Below are positions 46,301-53,872 of a DNA stretch of 64,000 nt, piece after piece (the first letter of the stretch is position 1; each line of letters opens with the position of its first letter). The DNA comes from CAJXMH01 sp964001305. GTDB taxonomy: Bacteria > Bacteroidota > Bacteroidia > Flavobacteriales_E > Vicingaceae. The stretch is from contig CAXFAI010000044.1 in the NCBI GenBank assembly GCA_964001305.1, positions 62,001 through 126,000 of the forward strand. The letters run 5' to 3'. The position numbers and the translations under genes were made by a program. Below the pieces are notes generated by a model. The model saw only the letters and a program-made list of their open reading frames with translations. It was not told where the DNA came from and did no database searches.

Positions 46301-49067
46301 TGAAGCACAAACCATCAATCGCATTGGAACAACAGTAACCTTAAGCCAAGCTAATGGAGCAGGTGGAGGAACATATACAGATTCAACTTTATCGGAATCA
46401 GATGTAGATGCTATGGTCGCAAATAATGGATATTTAACTTCAGAGGTAGATGGTGATGCGACTAATGAATTACAAGACTTAGGCATGGATGTTTCTCAGG
46501 ATAGCATTACCATTAGCCAAGGTGCAAGTGTATATATTGGAGATATCCGTGATAGCATTATTGCTAATGCAGATGGCATAGTAGATACTGCTGTACAAAT
46601 CAGAGCAGCCTTGCTTGATACGGCCAATAATATTAGAACTACTATTGATAATTTAAGTTTTGCTGATAGTTTGTGGAATCATATAGCTACAAAAAACATC
46701 TCACTAAACGGAAATTATATATCTAACGATGGTGGTAATGAGGGTATTTTAATTGATAACAATGGTTTTGTTGGAATTGGAATAAATCCGTTAGATAAAA
46801 CAGAATTGAAAGTTTCTGGGACTGATGAAAATGCTGGTTATTTTTCTATCAGTGGAACAGAGCCAACTAAAGTTGCCTTGCTTGGTGAAGCGACCGGACC
46901 AGGTACTGCGGTATTTGCACTAGAAGGAGATGCAAATTCAACTGCAACTTCAAATTACGGTTTACATGCAGTGGCTAGAGGTGCTGGTACTAACAATTAT
47001 GGGGTTTTTGGTAAGGCGCTTGGTGGTACTTCAGAAAATTGGGCTGGCTATTTTGCTGACGGTAATGTTAATATTGAAAATGACCTTTTTGTTGAAGGAG
47101 TTAGTTTCCTTGATTCATTGAGGATTGATAATGCTTATTCCTTTCCAACAACTTCAGGTTCTGCAAATCAAGTGTTAAAGTATAATGCAGCAGGAACTGC
47201 CTTGGAATGGGGAACTCTATCTACTGATGGAAATGGAATTTATGATGGCACGGGATCCTTATCTGGAAATACTGTAGTTACTCAAGGAGGAAGTACGCTT
47301 TCATTTACTTCAACAATTACAAATGGTTTTAGTGTAGATGGAACTACATTTAGTGTTGATGCAGCAAACAACAGAGTAGGAATTGGTACAGCTTCACCAG
47401 CATCTGATTTACATGTTTTGAATAGTGGTAGTACAAATTCAACTATAGAATCTACCTCAGGAGATGCGGCGAGTTTAATTCTTAAAACTGCCACTAAAGA
47501 ATGGGAAATTCAAAATAATAATTTATCGGGTGGGTCTTTTCATATCATAGACAAAACTTCAGGAAACTCCCGTCTAGTTATATCACCAGATGGTAAGATT
47601 GGAATCGGTACAACAGTGCCTACCAAATCAGTATTACAAGTAGTCGGAGGCTTTCGTGCAGATTCTTTAATTATAGATGGTCAATATGCATTACCAACAA
47701 TAGATGGTGCCGCAGATGAGATTTTAAAAACCGACGGTTCCGGCCAATTGAGTTTTGTACCTATTTCCTCTTTAGTTTCAGGAGACAATCTAGGGAACCA
47801 TGTATTGGATTCTAATTTAAGAACCAATGGCTCATGGATTAGTAACGACGGAGATGATGAAGGAATTCAAATTGGAACAGATGGCTTTACAACCCTTTCT
47901 CATGGTTTATTTATAAATAGTTCAGGAAGTGAAACCAATTATCCATTGATTATAAAAACGACTTCTACGGATTTATTAATGTCTTTTCAAAATAATTCAG
48001 CTACTGGAATTTGGGACATTGAAACACAAGGCGATAATTTACATTTTAGTGAAGCAGGTGTTGCCACAAGATTTTCTTTATTTAAAGGAGGAAATGTAGG
48101 AATAGGTACTTCATCGGCTTCAAGTAGATTACATGTTGAATCTTCTGATGGAGTAACCGGTCAGTTTATTAATACAGAAAGTAGCGTATCCACAACTCAA
48201 ACATTGATTTTGGATGCAAATGGCAACAATGCCAATAATTTTGGATTGGTTTCTTCAGTAGCAAATGGTTCTATGTATAATGCAGGTATTTATACCGAAG
48301 CAAGAGGAAACATGTCGAATGAATATGGTATCGATGCTTTTGCGATTGATTCTTCTTTTGGAAAAGCATTCGGAGGACGTTTTGTAGCGCAGTCTTTTGA
48401 TCTAGAGTCTTATGGTTTGTTTTCAACAGCAACAAGTGTAAATGGAACTTCAACGGCTTATGGTCTAAGAGCAAGTGCTAGTGGTGCAGGAAATGCCAAT
48501 TATGGAATTTATGCCGGAGCTAGTGGAGGTGGCATTAACTACGCTGCCTATTTCAATACCGGTGATGTGTATGTGAATGATTCATTAGGTATAGGTGTAC
48601 TTAGTCCAACGGCTAAGCTTGATGTATTGGGAAAAGCTACCGTAGATACCTTAAATATTAATGATAAATACACCTTCCCATCAGAAGATGGAGATGCAGG
48701 TTATGTGATTCAAACGGATGGAGCAGGAAATTTAAATTGGGTACCCATCGATACTGCCACTTGTCCAACAGGCATGACTAACATTGCTGGGCGTATTTGT
48801 ATTGATAACACAGAAAGAGGCACAGGAAATTGGTTTACTGCAGCTTCTACATGTACCGCAGCAGGATTAAAATTACCTACATGGGCAGAATGGTACGGAG
48901 CCATGGACAATGCGAGTGTTAGTAACGAAATAGATAACTGGGAATGGGTAGATGACGGTACTTCAAATACTGTAAGAAAAGTTGGAAACTTAGGCTTACA
49001 AAATTCTGCTAATGATGATCCTGCTAGTGGTTCAGCAGCTTATCGTTGTATTTTGATATTAAAATAG
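43356..49067 (+). CDS. Giant secreted fibrous protein with tandem repeats and a lectin-like C-terminus
   Basis: About 1903 residues. A signal peptide ends near SSPALAQ. The N-terminal domain (APSGVNYQAILRDNNGNALI to about residue 150) is a Bacteroidota secreted-protein module. The middle is a repetitive region rich in Asp, Ser, Thr, Asn and Leu with recurring DTSxTNELxD motifs and three near-identical units of about 100 residues (45372 onward). The distal third has tail-fibre-like VGIGTASPASDLHV motifs. The last 100 residues (GRICIDNTERGTGNWFTAAS, LPTWAEWYGAMD, AAYRCIL) resemble a C-type-lectin/FGE-like fold. I see no type A or B sorting domain. It is probably a surface adhesin or fibre. The start is ATG 43356, with GTG 43347 as an alternative. 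Confidence 0.8.
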   Translation: MKLNESPQHYWLAVIIFVLTAVSSPALAQAPSGVNYQAILRDNNGNALISTMVDVRFTILQNGATGTLVYQEEYDMVSTNEFGLFNLVIGEGGATSAGLFANIKDIDWSNGTYFLKVEVDDDMDRTYEDLGTTQLLSVPYALYAETAGNPLKAGSGIRIQNDSIINLGDTSNSNEAISRFELVNDSILILNEGNRSDTIDLSVFSDQFQNQDLNLVENGNLRLLSITGGNQIQFSVADGDSSATNEIQNLSVNAFGDSLLLSNGTGVLISDLGFTDDQQLTLNGKVLDLTGVNPSSVDLSVILGIDSIKSFNDTTLQIFYANGILENVIVRGIVSDTSSTNELIDSLRLNGKSIEAFQQGAVQGSVDLTTILGIDSIRTVDDSTLRIFNANGILEDIIVRGVVSDTSDTNELLDSAKLVLNELQLFQGLDTLRIDLSQFDNSNTDNQQLSRSNDTLFLSGDNPSFVDMAPLLGVDSVKEQNDSVFVYNHEGTIDTLALARNVSDTSATNELIDTMYYSNSALYYLQQGVLDSVVLDSVAKFQRALLRAQIRQNQDQLDSLQKYFSLDSALTNQNRDSINSVLDSLNKYIGLDGDLSDLNERIDSIDITANDFLRVFENGTLSDSVDLSRYATTGSDTNLVAAQIVGDSIELTMDQGPAIYVDITTINTAVAANQTNIATNRQAIIDTTASLLTRINADSLSRYINDTTLNGQLRDTTAVLRTLIGSTNTDDQVLSFNATQDTILLEDGGSISIKDIRDSIANYDTRIASNQTEIATNRQAIIDTTASLLSRINADSLSRYINDTTLSGQLRDTTAVLRTLIGSTNTDNQVLSFNATQDTILLEDGGSISIKDIRDSIANYDTRIASNQTNIGSNQTEIATNRQAIIDTTASLLSRINTDSLSRYINDTTLSGQLRDTSAVLRTLIANTNTDNQNLAFRNDSILIDSANGVDISSLATDLELQAEVTTLNNRINLDNDTSKTNEAQTINRIGTTVTLSQANGAGGGTYTDSTLSESDVDAMVANNGYLTSEVDGDATNELQDLGMDVSQDSITISQGASVYIGDIRDSIIANADGIVDTAVQIRAALLDTANNIRTTIDNLSFADSLWNHIATKNISLNGNYISNDGGNEGILIDNNGFVGIGINPLDKTELKVSGTDENAGYFSISGTEPTKVALLGEATGPGTAVFALEGDANSTATSNYGLHAVARGAGTNNYGVFGKALGGTSENWAGYFADGNVNIENDLFVEGVSFLDSLRIDNAYSFPTTSGSANQVLKYNAAGTALEWGTLSTDGNGIYDGTGSLSGNTVVTQGGSTLSFTSTITNGFSVDGTTFSVDAANNRVGIGTASPASDLHVLNSGSTNSTIESTSGDAASLILKTATKEWEIQNNNLSGGSFHIIDKTSGNSRLVISPDGKIGIGTTVPTKSVLQVVGGFRADSLIIDGQYALPTIDGAADEILKTDGSGQLSFVPISSLVSGDNLGNHVLDSNLRTNGSWISNDGDDEGIQIGTDGFTTLSHGLFINSSGSETNYPLIIKTTSTDLLMSFQNNSATGIWDIETQGDNLHFSEAGVATRFSLFKGGNVGIGTSSASSRLHVESSDGVTGQFINTESSVSTTQTLILDANGNNANNFGLVSSVANGSMYNAGIYTEARGNMSNEYGIDAFAIDSSFGKAFGGRFVAQSFDLESYGLFSTATSVNGTSTAYGLRASASGAGNANYGIYAGASGGGINYAAYFNTGDVYVNDSLGIGVLSPTAKLDVLGKATVDTLNINDKYTFPSEDGDAGYVIQTDGAGNLNWVPIDTATCPTGMTNIAGRICIDNTERGTGNWFTAASTCTAAGLKLPTWAEWYGAMDNASVSNEIDNWEWVDDGTSNTVRKVGNLGLQNSANDDPASGSAAYRCILILK
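44244..44610 (+). repeat. Two diverged direct repeats in the fibre gene
   Basis: The protein segments starting VDLSVILGIDSIK (about 44244) and VDLTTILGIDSIR (about 44450) are clearly the same unit of about 55 residues ending DTSxTNELxDS, some 207 bases apart. They are older than the 45372 repeats, because the DNA has diverged. Confidence 0.75.
45372..46180 (+). repeat. Three near-identical in-frame tandem repeats in the fibre gene
   Basis: Units start at 45372, 45663 and 45975, each opening with NQTxIATNRQAIIDTTASLL. The spacing is 291 bases (97 codons), then 312 bases (104 codons); the second unit carries an extra 21 bases encoding NQTNIGS. Copies 1 and 2 are close at DNA level across the whole unit; copy 3 matches for about 165 bases and then diverges. 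All are in frame, so slippage or recombination could change copy number without breaking the gene. Confidence 0.9.
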
Positions 49068-49103
49068 ATTTTCGAGGAAGAGAGTAGAAAAACTAAAAAG
49101 AAA

Positions 49104-51218
49104 ATGAAAAAGAGAATAAAAAAAATATACATTGGGGATAAAAGATTAGAGAGAAAGGACAAAGGTCTTCCTTCATCTTTCATCCTTTATCCTTTATCCC
49201 GAATTTCTTCACTTTTATTTGCTAAAAAGCTAGCTTTTTCACTTTTCTTCTTTTTATCTATTCAACTTTCGTTTGCCCAGAATATTTCTATCAATACAGA
49301 TGGCTCAGCTCCTGATGGCTCAGCTATGCTTGATGTGGTAGCTACCGACAAAGGAATTCTAATCCCTCGTATGACAGAAGCACAACGATTGGGAATTGCT
49401 ACACCCGCTACCAGTTTAATTGTTTTTCAAACCGATGGTGATGATGGATTTTATTTTAATGCTGGTACACCTGGTTCACCTTCATGGGTAAAACTTTTAA
49501 GTGATAATGATTTGGATGATCCAGTAGCTATAGGCGACAGTGATTCAGATACTAGAATAGATGTTGAAGGGGCAGGAGATGATGATGAAATAAGTATAGA
49601 AGTTGCAGGAACAGAATACTTTAGAATAGATACGGTTAATAATGGTGGAAATGCGCCTACGCCAAGACTGCAATTTTTAAATAATGGAGATAATATTATT
49701 TTAGGAGCTAATGCTGGAAATACCATTTCCAATACAGGTGGAAACGGAGTACGAAACATCATAATTGGAAATAATTCAGGAAATGGGACAACTGATTATT
49801 CTAACGTATTTGTTGGGGCAAATGTGGCTACAACCAATGGCTCTGCACAAAATGTAGCTATTGGAAATGGAGCTGCGGAGTTTGGAATAAACCGTTCGGT
49901 AGCAATAGGCCATGGTGCTGGTCAAGCAGGAGGATTAGATTTTAGTGTTGCTCTTGGTTATCAAGTTGCTCCTTTAGTTACTGATGCAAGTCAAAGTGTG
50001 ATAATTGGAAACAATTCTGGAGGCTCACTTACCTCTGGCGATAATAATACGCTGTTAGGTGCTAACTCTGGTTTTTCCTTAGCAACAGGCTCAAGAAATG
50101 TATTTCTTGGAGATTCAGCAGGTTACTTTGAAACGGGAGATGATAAATTGTTTATTGCAAATACCGCTACACCTACTCCATTAATCTATGGAGACTTCGC
50201 TAACGATAGCCTAAAAATATTTGGAACCTTAAGCGTGGGAAATGCATTTTCTTTTCCAACCGCAGATGGTACAGCTAATCAAATTCTTCAGACTGATGGA
50301 AATGGGAATGTGAGTTGGGCCGCAGAAGCTGCTTCTAGTTTCACCTTATCTGGCAATGATGTAATCCCAAATTCCAATAATTACAACTTTGCAATCGGAA
50401 CCAATACAATTCGAAATAAGTTCAAGGCTGAAATAGAAGTAGGATCCGGTGGGAGTACCTGCGGTTTGGTAATTGATAACCTGGCTAATGCAGGTGCATC
50501 CGATAAAATTGGACTTTTAATAGAGTTAGATAGAGGGTCATCAAAAAGCAAATTTGGAATTAAAAATGTAGTAAATGGAACTAGCAATTCAACTGATTCT
50601 TTGTTTGGAATGTACACAGAAATCACCCCTGATCGAAACACAACTTCACCCCCAACCTTTGCTTACAAAGCCAAATTTGTAGGAACAGATGGGGACAATT
50701 GGGGTATTTTTATGGAAAATGAAGACCAAAACTATTTTAGCGGGAATGTGGGAATTGGTACTACTTCCCCATCGAATTTGCTCTCAGTTAAAAACAATTC
50801 GGGAGCTGCCTATTTTGACGTTTATGGAACTGGAGATGGAAATAATTTTTCAGGATTTACTTTAGGTTCTGATGAGGCTGTTGATAAAAGTTGGTCCTTT
50901 TTTCATAGAAGTAATGGATCAGAATTGAATGATTTTGTATTTGAGTTTTATGATGGGGCTTCAACCTGGACAAAGTATCTTGTTATTGAACCTACTGGAA
51001 ACATTGGCTTAGGAGCGGATAATTTGCAACCATCATCAACTTTAGATGTAAAAGGAGATATAGAGATTGACTCTAATGGTTCAATTGGCGACGATGCCTT
51101 TTATTTAGGCGACCCAAATACCGATGGCAGTTGGCGAATTAGAAGGGATGGAAATGATTTGTCTTTTGAAAGAAGAGAAAGCGGAGTGTGGGTGTTTAAA
51201 GTAAAAATGAATCCTTGA
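49104..51218 (+). CDS. Secreted tail-fibre-like protein
   Basis: A 704-residue exported protein. The N-terminal region is odd: a charged stretch with IGDKRLERKDKGLPSSF (encoded by a hairpin element) precedes the real signal helix KKLAFSLFFFLSIQLSFAQ. The mature N-terminus, APDGSAMLDVVATDKGILIP, is a module typical of Bacteroidota secreted fibres. Then come repeats of trimeric-autotransporter-head type (NIIIGNNSGNGTTDYSNVFV, VAIGHGAGQAGG) and VGIGTTSPSNLLSVKNN motifs like those of the preceding giant protein. No T9SS sorting domain is visible at the C-terminus. A shorter start cannot be excluded. It shares one base with the next gene's start codon. Confidence 0.77.
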   Translation: MKKRIKKIYIGDKRLERKDKGLPSSFILYPLSRISSLLFAKKLAFSLFFFLSIQLSFAQNISINTDGSAPDGSAMLDVVATDKGILIPRMTEAQRLGIATPATSLIVFQTDGDDGFYFNAGTPGSPSWVKLLSDNDLDDPVAIGDSDSDTRIDVEGAGDDDEISIEVAGTEYFRIDTVNNGGNAPTPRLQFLNNGDNIILGANAGNTISNTGGNGVRNIIIGNNSGNGTTDYSNVFVGANVATTNGSAQNVAIGNGAAEFGINRSVAIGHGAGQAGGLDFSVALGYQVAPLVTDASQSVIIGNNSGGSLTSGDNNTLLGANSGFSLATGSRNVFLGDSAGYFETGDDKLFIANTATPTPLIYGDFANDSLKIFGTLSVGNAFSFPTADGTANQILQTDGNGNVSWAAEAASSFTLSGNDVIPNSNNYNFAIGTNTIRNKFKAEIEVGSGGSTCGLVIDNLANAGASDKIGLLIELDRGSSKSKFGIKNVVNGTSNSTDSLFGMYTEITPDRNTTSPPTFAYKAKFVGTDGDNWGIFMENEDQNYFSGNVGIGTTSPSNLLSVKNNSGAAYFDVYGTGDGNNFSGFTLGSDEAVDKSWSFFHRSNGSELNDFVFEFYDGASTWTKYLVIEPTGNIGLGADNLQPSSTLDVKGDIEIDSNGSIGDDAFYLGDPNTDGSWRIRRDGNDLSFERRESGVWVFKVKMNP
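49135..49200. repeat. Imperfect hairpin element inside a signal-peptide coding region
   Basis: GGGATAAA at 49135 pairs with TTTATCCC at 49193-49200, and an imperfect 31-base stem continues inward; the right half is a run of CTTTATC/CATCTTT microrepeats. A perfect 16-base palindrome AAAAAGCTAGCTTTTT lies just behind, at 49224-49239. The element is translated in frame. Confidence 0.6.
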
Positions 51219-51658
51219 TGAAACCAAATTTAAAATCACTTCTAAGTATGAGGTCAGTCATATTAATTATGATTATTGCCTTGTTTGAAACAGAAGTTTC
51301 TGCGCAAAAAACCACACGTTTTACCCCTCTTTTAAATTCTAATTGGTCAAACCCATTAAATTGGTCAAACGGTAAACCTTCTGCAAACGATACCACAATT
51401 GTTCAAGTATTCTTATCGGATAATTGCAGAGTTAATGAAAATGCTTCAGTGCATGATTTGTACAATGAAAATGGTGGAAATTTGATTATAGAAGATGGCA
51501 TAACACTAATAGTTAATGGGGATTTGTATTTAGCTGGGGGCTCTACCATCCAAAATTTCGGGAACTTAGAAATAAAAGGTACAATCTATCAAGATGGGTT
51601 TACCAGATTACAAGTATTTTCAAGTATTAACGTAGAAGGAAGTATCAGTTTTGATTAA
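51218..51658 (+). CDS. Small secreted protein of unknown function
   Basis: About 146 residues. A signal peptide (SVILIMIIALFETEVSAQ) is followed by FTPLLNSNWSNPLNWSNGKP, a motif often found at the start of Bacteroidota surface beta-helix proteins, and then short strands with a repeated Gly/Asn pattern (LIIEDGITLIVNGDLYLAGG). This suggests a small beta-solenoid. There is no sorting domain. The ATG at 51218 overlaps the previous stop (TGATG), and the stop overlaps the next gene by eight bases, so it is in the same operon. I do not recognise a function. Confidence 0.65.
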   Translation: MKPNLKSLLSMRSVILIMIIALFETEVSAQKTTRFTPLLNSNWSNPLNWSNGKPSANDTTIVQVFLSDNCRVNENASVHDLYNENGGNLIIEDGITLIVNGDLYLAGGSTIQNFGNLEIKGTIYQDGFTRLQVFSSINVEGSISFD

Positions 51659-52382
51659 GGTTTGTTTACATATCATCTTTCTGCTGTTTACACAGTTTAC
51701 TTTTGCTCAATTACAATTGGGCAGAAGTGTGATAGGTTCTACTGGCTCGGATACCACAACTGCAAGTTTTAATGTCACTTCAACAGTTGGTGAAACATCG
51801 GTAAGTAGCGAAGAGTCAAACTTATTTTGGTTAACGCAAGGCTTTCAACAGCCTTTACAGATAGAGGGATTAATTGCCTTTTCACTAAATATTCAAAATG
51901 CTTCTTGTATAGGCCGTAGTAACGGATTTGCAGAAATTCAAACCATTCAAGGTTGTGAAGGGCCCTATACCATTTTATGGAGCAATGGTCAGTCGGGCAA
52001 TCAAGCCAATAATTTAGCACCTGGAAATTATACCGTTCAAATTGTTTCAAATACTGGTTGCGAAAGTAGGATTGTGGCTTTTGAAATAGAAACCTTTACG
52101 CAAGCAACTTGTTTGCTCAAGTTCTATTCAGGCATTACGCCGAATGAAGATGGAATAAATGATACTTGGATTATTGACAACATAGAAGCATTTCCAGAAA
52201 ATGAGGTTTTGATTTATGATCGAAATGGAAATCGAGTTTTTGAAGCAAAAAATTACAACAATGAAAGTAGAGTTTGGAATGGGGATAATTTAAGTGGAGG
52301 TCCCCTACCTTCGGATACTTATTTCTATATTTTTTCAGCAAATGGAATAAGTGAAAAAGGTTGGATTGAATTGACGAGATAG
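51651..52382 (+). CDS. Mini-SprB: SprB repeat plus T9SS type B (gliding-motility) C-terminal domain
   Basis: A 243-residue exported protein from a TTG start at 51651. A signal peptide ends near FTFAQ, and residues about 17-65 contain GRSVIGSTGSDTTTASFNV, a conserved surface module. A single SprB repeat follows (CIGRSNGFAEIQ to TYTVQIV-like strands). The C-terminal type B sorting domain begins FYSGITPNEDGINDTWIID, with IYDRNGNRVFEAKNY, and ends GWIELTR. Type B cargo generally needs a PorP/SprF-family partner, and one lies 430 bases downstream. It is short for a type B protein; SprB itself is enormous. Confidence 0.85.
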   Translation: MIKVCLHIIFLLFTQFTFAQLQLGRSVIGSTGSDTTTASFNVTSTVGETSVSSEESNLFWLTQGFQQPLQIEGLIAFSLNIQNASCIGRSNGFAEIQTIQGCEGPYTILWSNGQSGNQANNLAPGNYTVQIVSNTGCESRIVAFEIETFTQATCLLKFYSGITPNEDGINDTWIIDNIEAFPENEVLIYDRNGNRVFEAKNYNNESRVWNGDNLSGGPLPSDTYFYIFSANGISEKGWIELTR

Positions 52383-52414
52383 AGCTTTTAGCTTCTAGCA
52401 GAAAGCTAAAAGCT
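52383..52414. repeat. AGCTTTTAGCT hairpin, left flank of the S23 gene
   Basis: Perfect 12-base arms AGCTTTTAGCTT (52383-52394) and AAGCTAAAAGCT (52403-52414) surround an eight-base loop, directly after the mini-SprB stop codon. It lacks a T-run, so it is a poor terminator. The same AGCTTTTAGCT word recurs on the far side of the S23 gene. Confidence 0.75.
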
Positions 52415-52446
52415 AAATAAGATGAAATGAAAGAGTATTAAGTAAA

Positions 52447-52791
52447 ATGAAAAAGTTTGAAGATTTAAAAGTTTGGAAGAAAGCTCAGAGCTTTTATTTA
52501 GATATTAGCAAAGAGTTTGAAAATAACAAAAACTTCTTCTTTAAAGATCAAATATTAAAGGCAGCTTTATCAATCTCAAACAATTTGGCGGAAGGCTACG
52601 AACGAATGTCAGATAAAGAATTTCGGTACTTTTTGTTTGTTTCAAAGGGCTCTTGTGGTGAAGTTAGATCAATGCTCTATTTATCATCAGATTTAGGTTA
52701 CATAGAGCATAATATTGCAAATGAATTAATTGAAAAAACCAATGAGATTTCTAAAATGCTAGGAGGACTAATTAAAAAGATGAATGTGTAG
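52447..52791 (+). CDS. S23-family four-helix-bundle protein
   Basis: A 114-residue all-helical protein of the four helix bundle family first seen in 23S rRNA intervening sequences (S23/IVP) and related to Avd of diversity-generating retroelements. Diagnostic segments are FEDLKVWKKAQSF at the N-terminus, LPRSI-like KAALSISNNLAEGYER in the middle and RYFLFVSKGSCGEVRSML. Its molecular role is unknown; it may bind nucleic acid. It interrupts the mini-SprB/PorP pair and is flanked by AGCTTTTAGCT microrepeats, as if inserted as a unit. No rRNA is nearby. Confidence 0.9.
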   Translation: MKKFEDLKVWKKAQSFYLDISKEFENNKNFFFKDQILKAALSISNNLAEGYERMSDKEFRYFLFVSKGSCGEVRSMLYLSSDLGYIEHNIANELIEKTNEISKMLGGLIKKMNV

Positions 52792-52810
52792 CAGCAATAT
52801 AAAGAGTGAA

Positions 52811-53872
52811 ATGAAAAAGCCATATAAAATTCCTTTTCTTGCCTTTAATGTATTGAGGTCATTCTTCAGCCATCAGATAGCAGCTTTCCGCTTGTTGCTC
52901 GTTGCTCGTTGCTCTAGGTTCTCAGCTTTTAGCTCTAGGCTTTTAGCTCTAAGCTTGCTATTTACTTCTTTTTTCCTTTTTAACTGTTCATCTTCTATTG
53001 CTCAACAAGACCCACAGTTTAATCAGTACTTTTTCAATCCATTAGGAATAAACCCTGCTTATGCCGGAAGCCGCGGAATGTTAAGTGCAGTAGCCATTCA
53101 CAGAACACAATGGGTAGGCTTTGAAGGAGCACCAAGTTCTCAGGCCTTTGCTATTCATGCTCCAACCAAAGATAAAAAAATGGGATTGGGCTTTCAGCTT
53201 ATGAATGATGTCATAGGTCCAAAAACAACTACGGCTATTTCGGGAGTTTATGCCTATAAAGTAAGAATTAATCGGGGTAGATTGGGTTTTGGACTACGAG
53301 CCAGTTTGTATAATTATACTTTCCGTTGGGATGAAATTGAGTATCGTGATAATTCGAATTATGGTAGCATTGAAAGAGGAAGGGAAAACTATTTAACTCC
53401 ATCTTTTGATTTTGGGATGTACTATAGTGATCGAAAAAATTACATCGGCTTTGAGTTAACCCACTTAAATGAAGGTAAACTTGGTATAGAAGGAGATAAT
53501 GTAAATATAGAAAGCACAGCCCGACAAGAAGCTCAGGCTATTATAACTGCAGGTAGAGCGTTTCGACTGAATCGATATGTTATTTTTAAGCCTTCGGTAC
53601 TTATAAAAACAGCTAATAATCGTCCTGCTTTTATCGATGTGAATGCTTCGGTTTTACTTAAGGAAAAGTTATGGCTAGGCATGTCTTATCGCAGAGGTTA
53701 TGGGGCCGTAGCTATTCTAGAGTATAACATCAATCGTTCGTTGCGAATAGGATACTCCTATGATATTTCTTTAACCGAATTAAGTAGAAGAAATGGAGGT
53801 TCTCACGAGATTTTCATCGGCTATGATTTAAATGTTTTTCGTTCACCAATTGTTTCACCGCGATATTTCTAA
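52811..53872 (+). CDS. PorP/SprF family T9SS outer-membrane protein
   Basis: About 353 residues. The mature start QQDPQFNQYFFNPLGINPAYAGS is the signature of PorP/SprF proteins, which form a beta-barrel and assist surface display of type B cargo. Later barrel strands (MGLGFQLMND, GFGLRASLYNYTFRW) fit. The leader is abnormal: about 60 residues long, and its central part, RLLLVARCSRFSAFSSRLLA, is encoded by short repeats (52894-52953). I use ATG 52811 (MKKPYKIPF); the frame also allows 52784. The OmpA gene follows directly after the stop. Confidence 0.87.
   Translation: MKKPYKIPFLAFNVLRSFFSHQIAAFRLLLVARCSRFSAFSSRLLALSLLFTSFFLFNCSSSIAQQDPQFNQYFFNPLGINPAYAGSRGMLSAVAIHRTQWVGFEGAPSSQAFAIHAPTKDKKMGLGFQLMNDVIGPKTTTAISGVYAYKVRINRGRLGFGLRASLYNYTFRWDEIEYRDNSNYGSIERGRENYLTPSFDFGMYYSDRKNYIGFELTHLNEGKLGIEGDNVNIESTARQEAQAIITAGRAFRLNRYVIFKPSVLIKTANNRPAFIDVNASVLLKEKLWLGMSYRRGYGAVAILEYNINRSLRIGYSYDISLTELSRRNGGSHEIFIGYDLNVFRSPIVSPRYF
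52894..52953 (+). repeat. GTTGCTC x3 and CTTTTAGCTCTARG x2 microrepeats, right flank of the S23 gene
   Basis: Three perfect GTTGCTC copies (52894-52914) are followed by two copies of a 14-base unit containing CTTTTAGCTCTA (52926-52939 and 52940-52953). They share AGCTTTTAGCT with the 52383 hairpin and are translated as part of the PorP leader. Confidence 0.8.

Noticed and set aside
46001..46486. A minus-strand reading frame of 161 codons across the repeat region
   Set aside because: It mirrors the repetitive coding of the fibre gene on the other strand, has no start context, and its protein looks like a low-complexity shadow.
48770..52791. A diversity-generating retroelement, suggested by an Avd-like S23 protein near a lectin-like variable-type domain
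   Set aside because: No reverse transcriptase gene is in the window, and I see no second copy of the 3' end of the fibre gene with adenine-specific differences.
52447..52791. A 23S rRNA intervening sequence
   Set aside because: The S23 gene lies between protein-coding genes and no rRNA sequence is near it.
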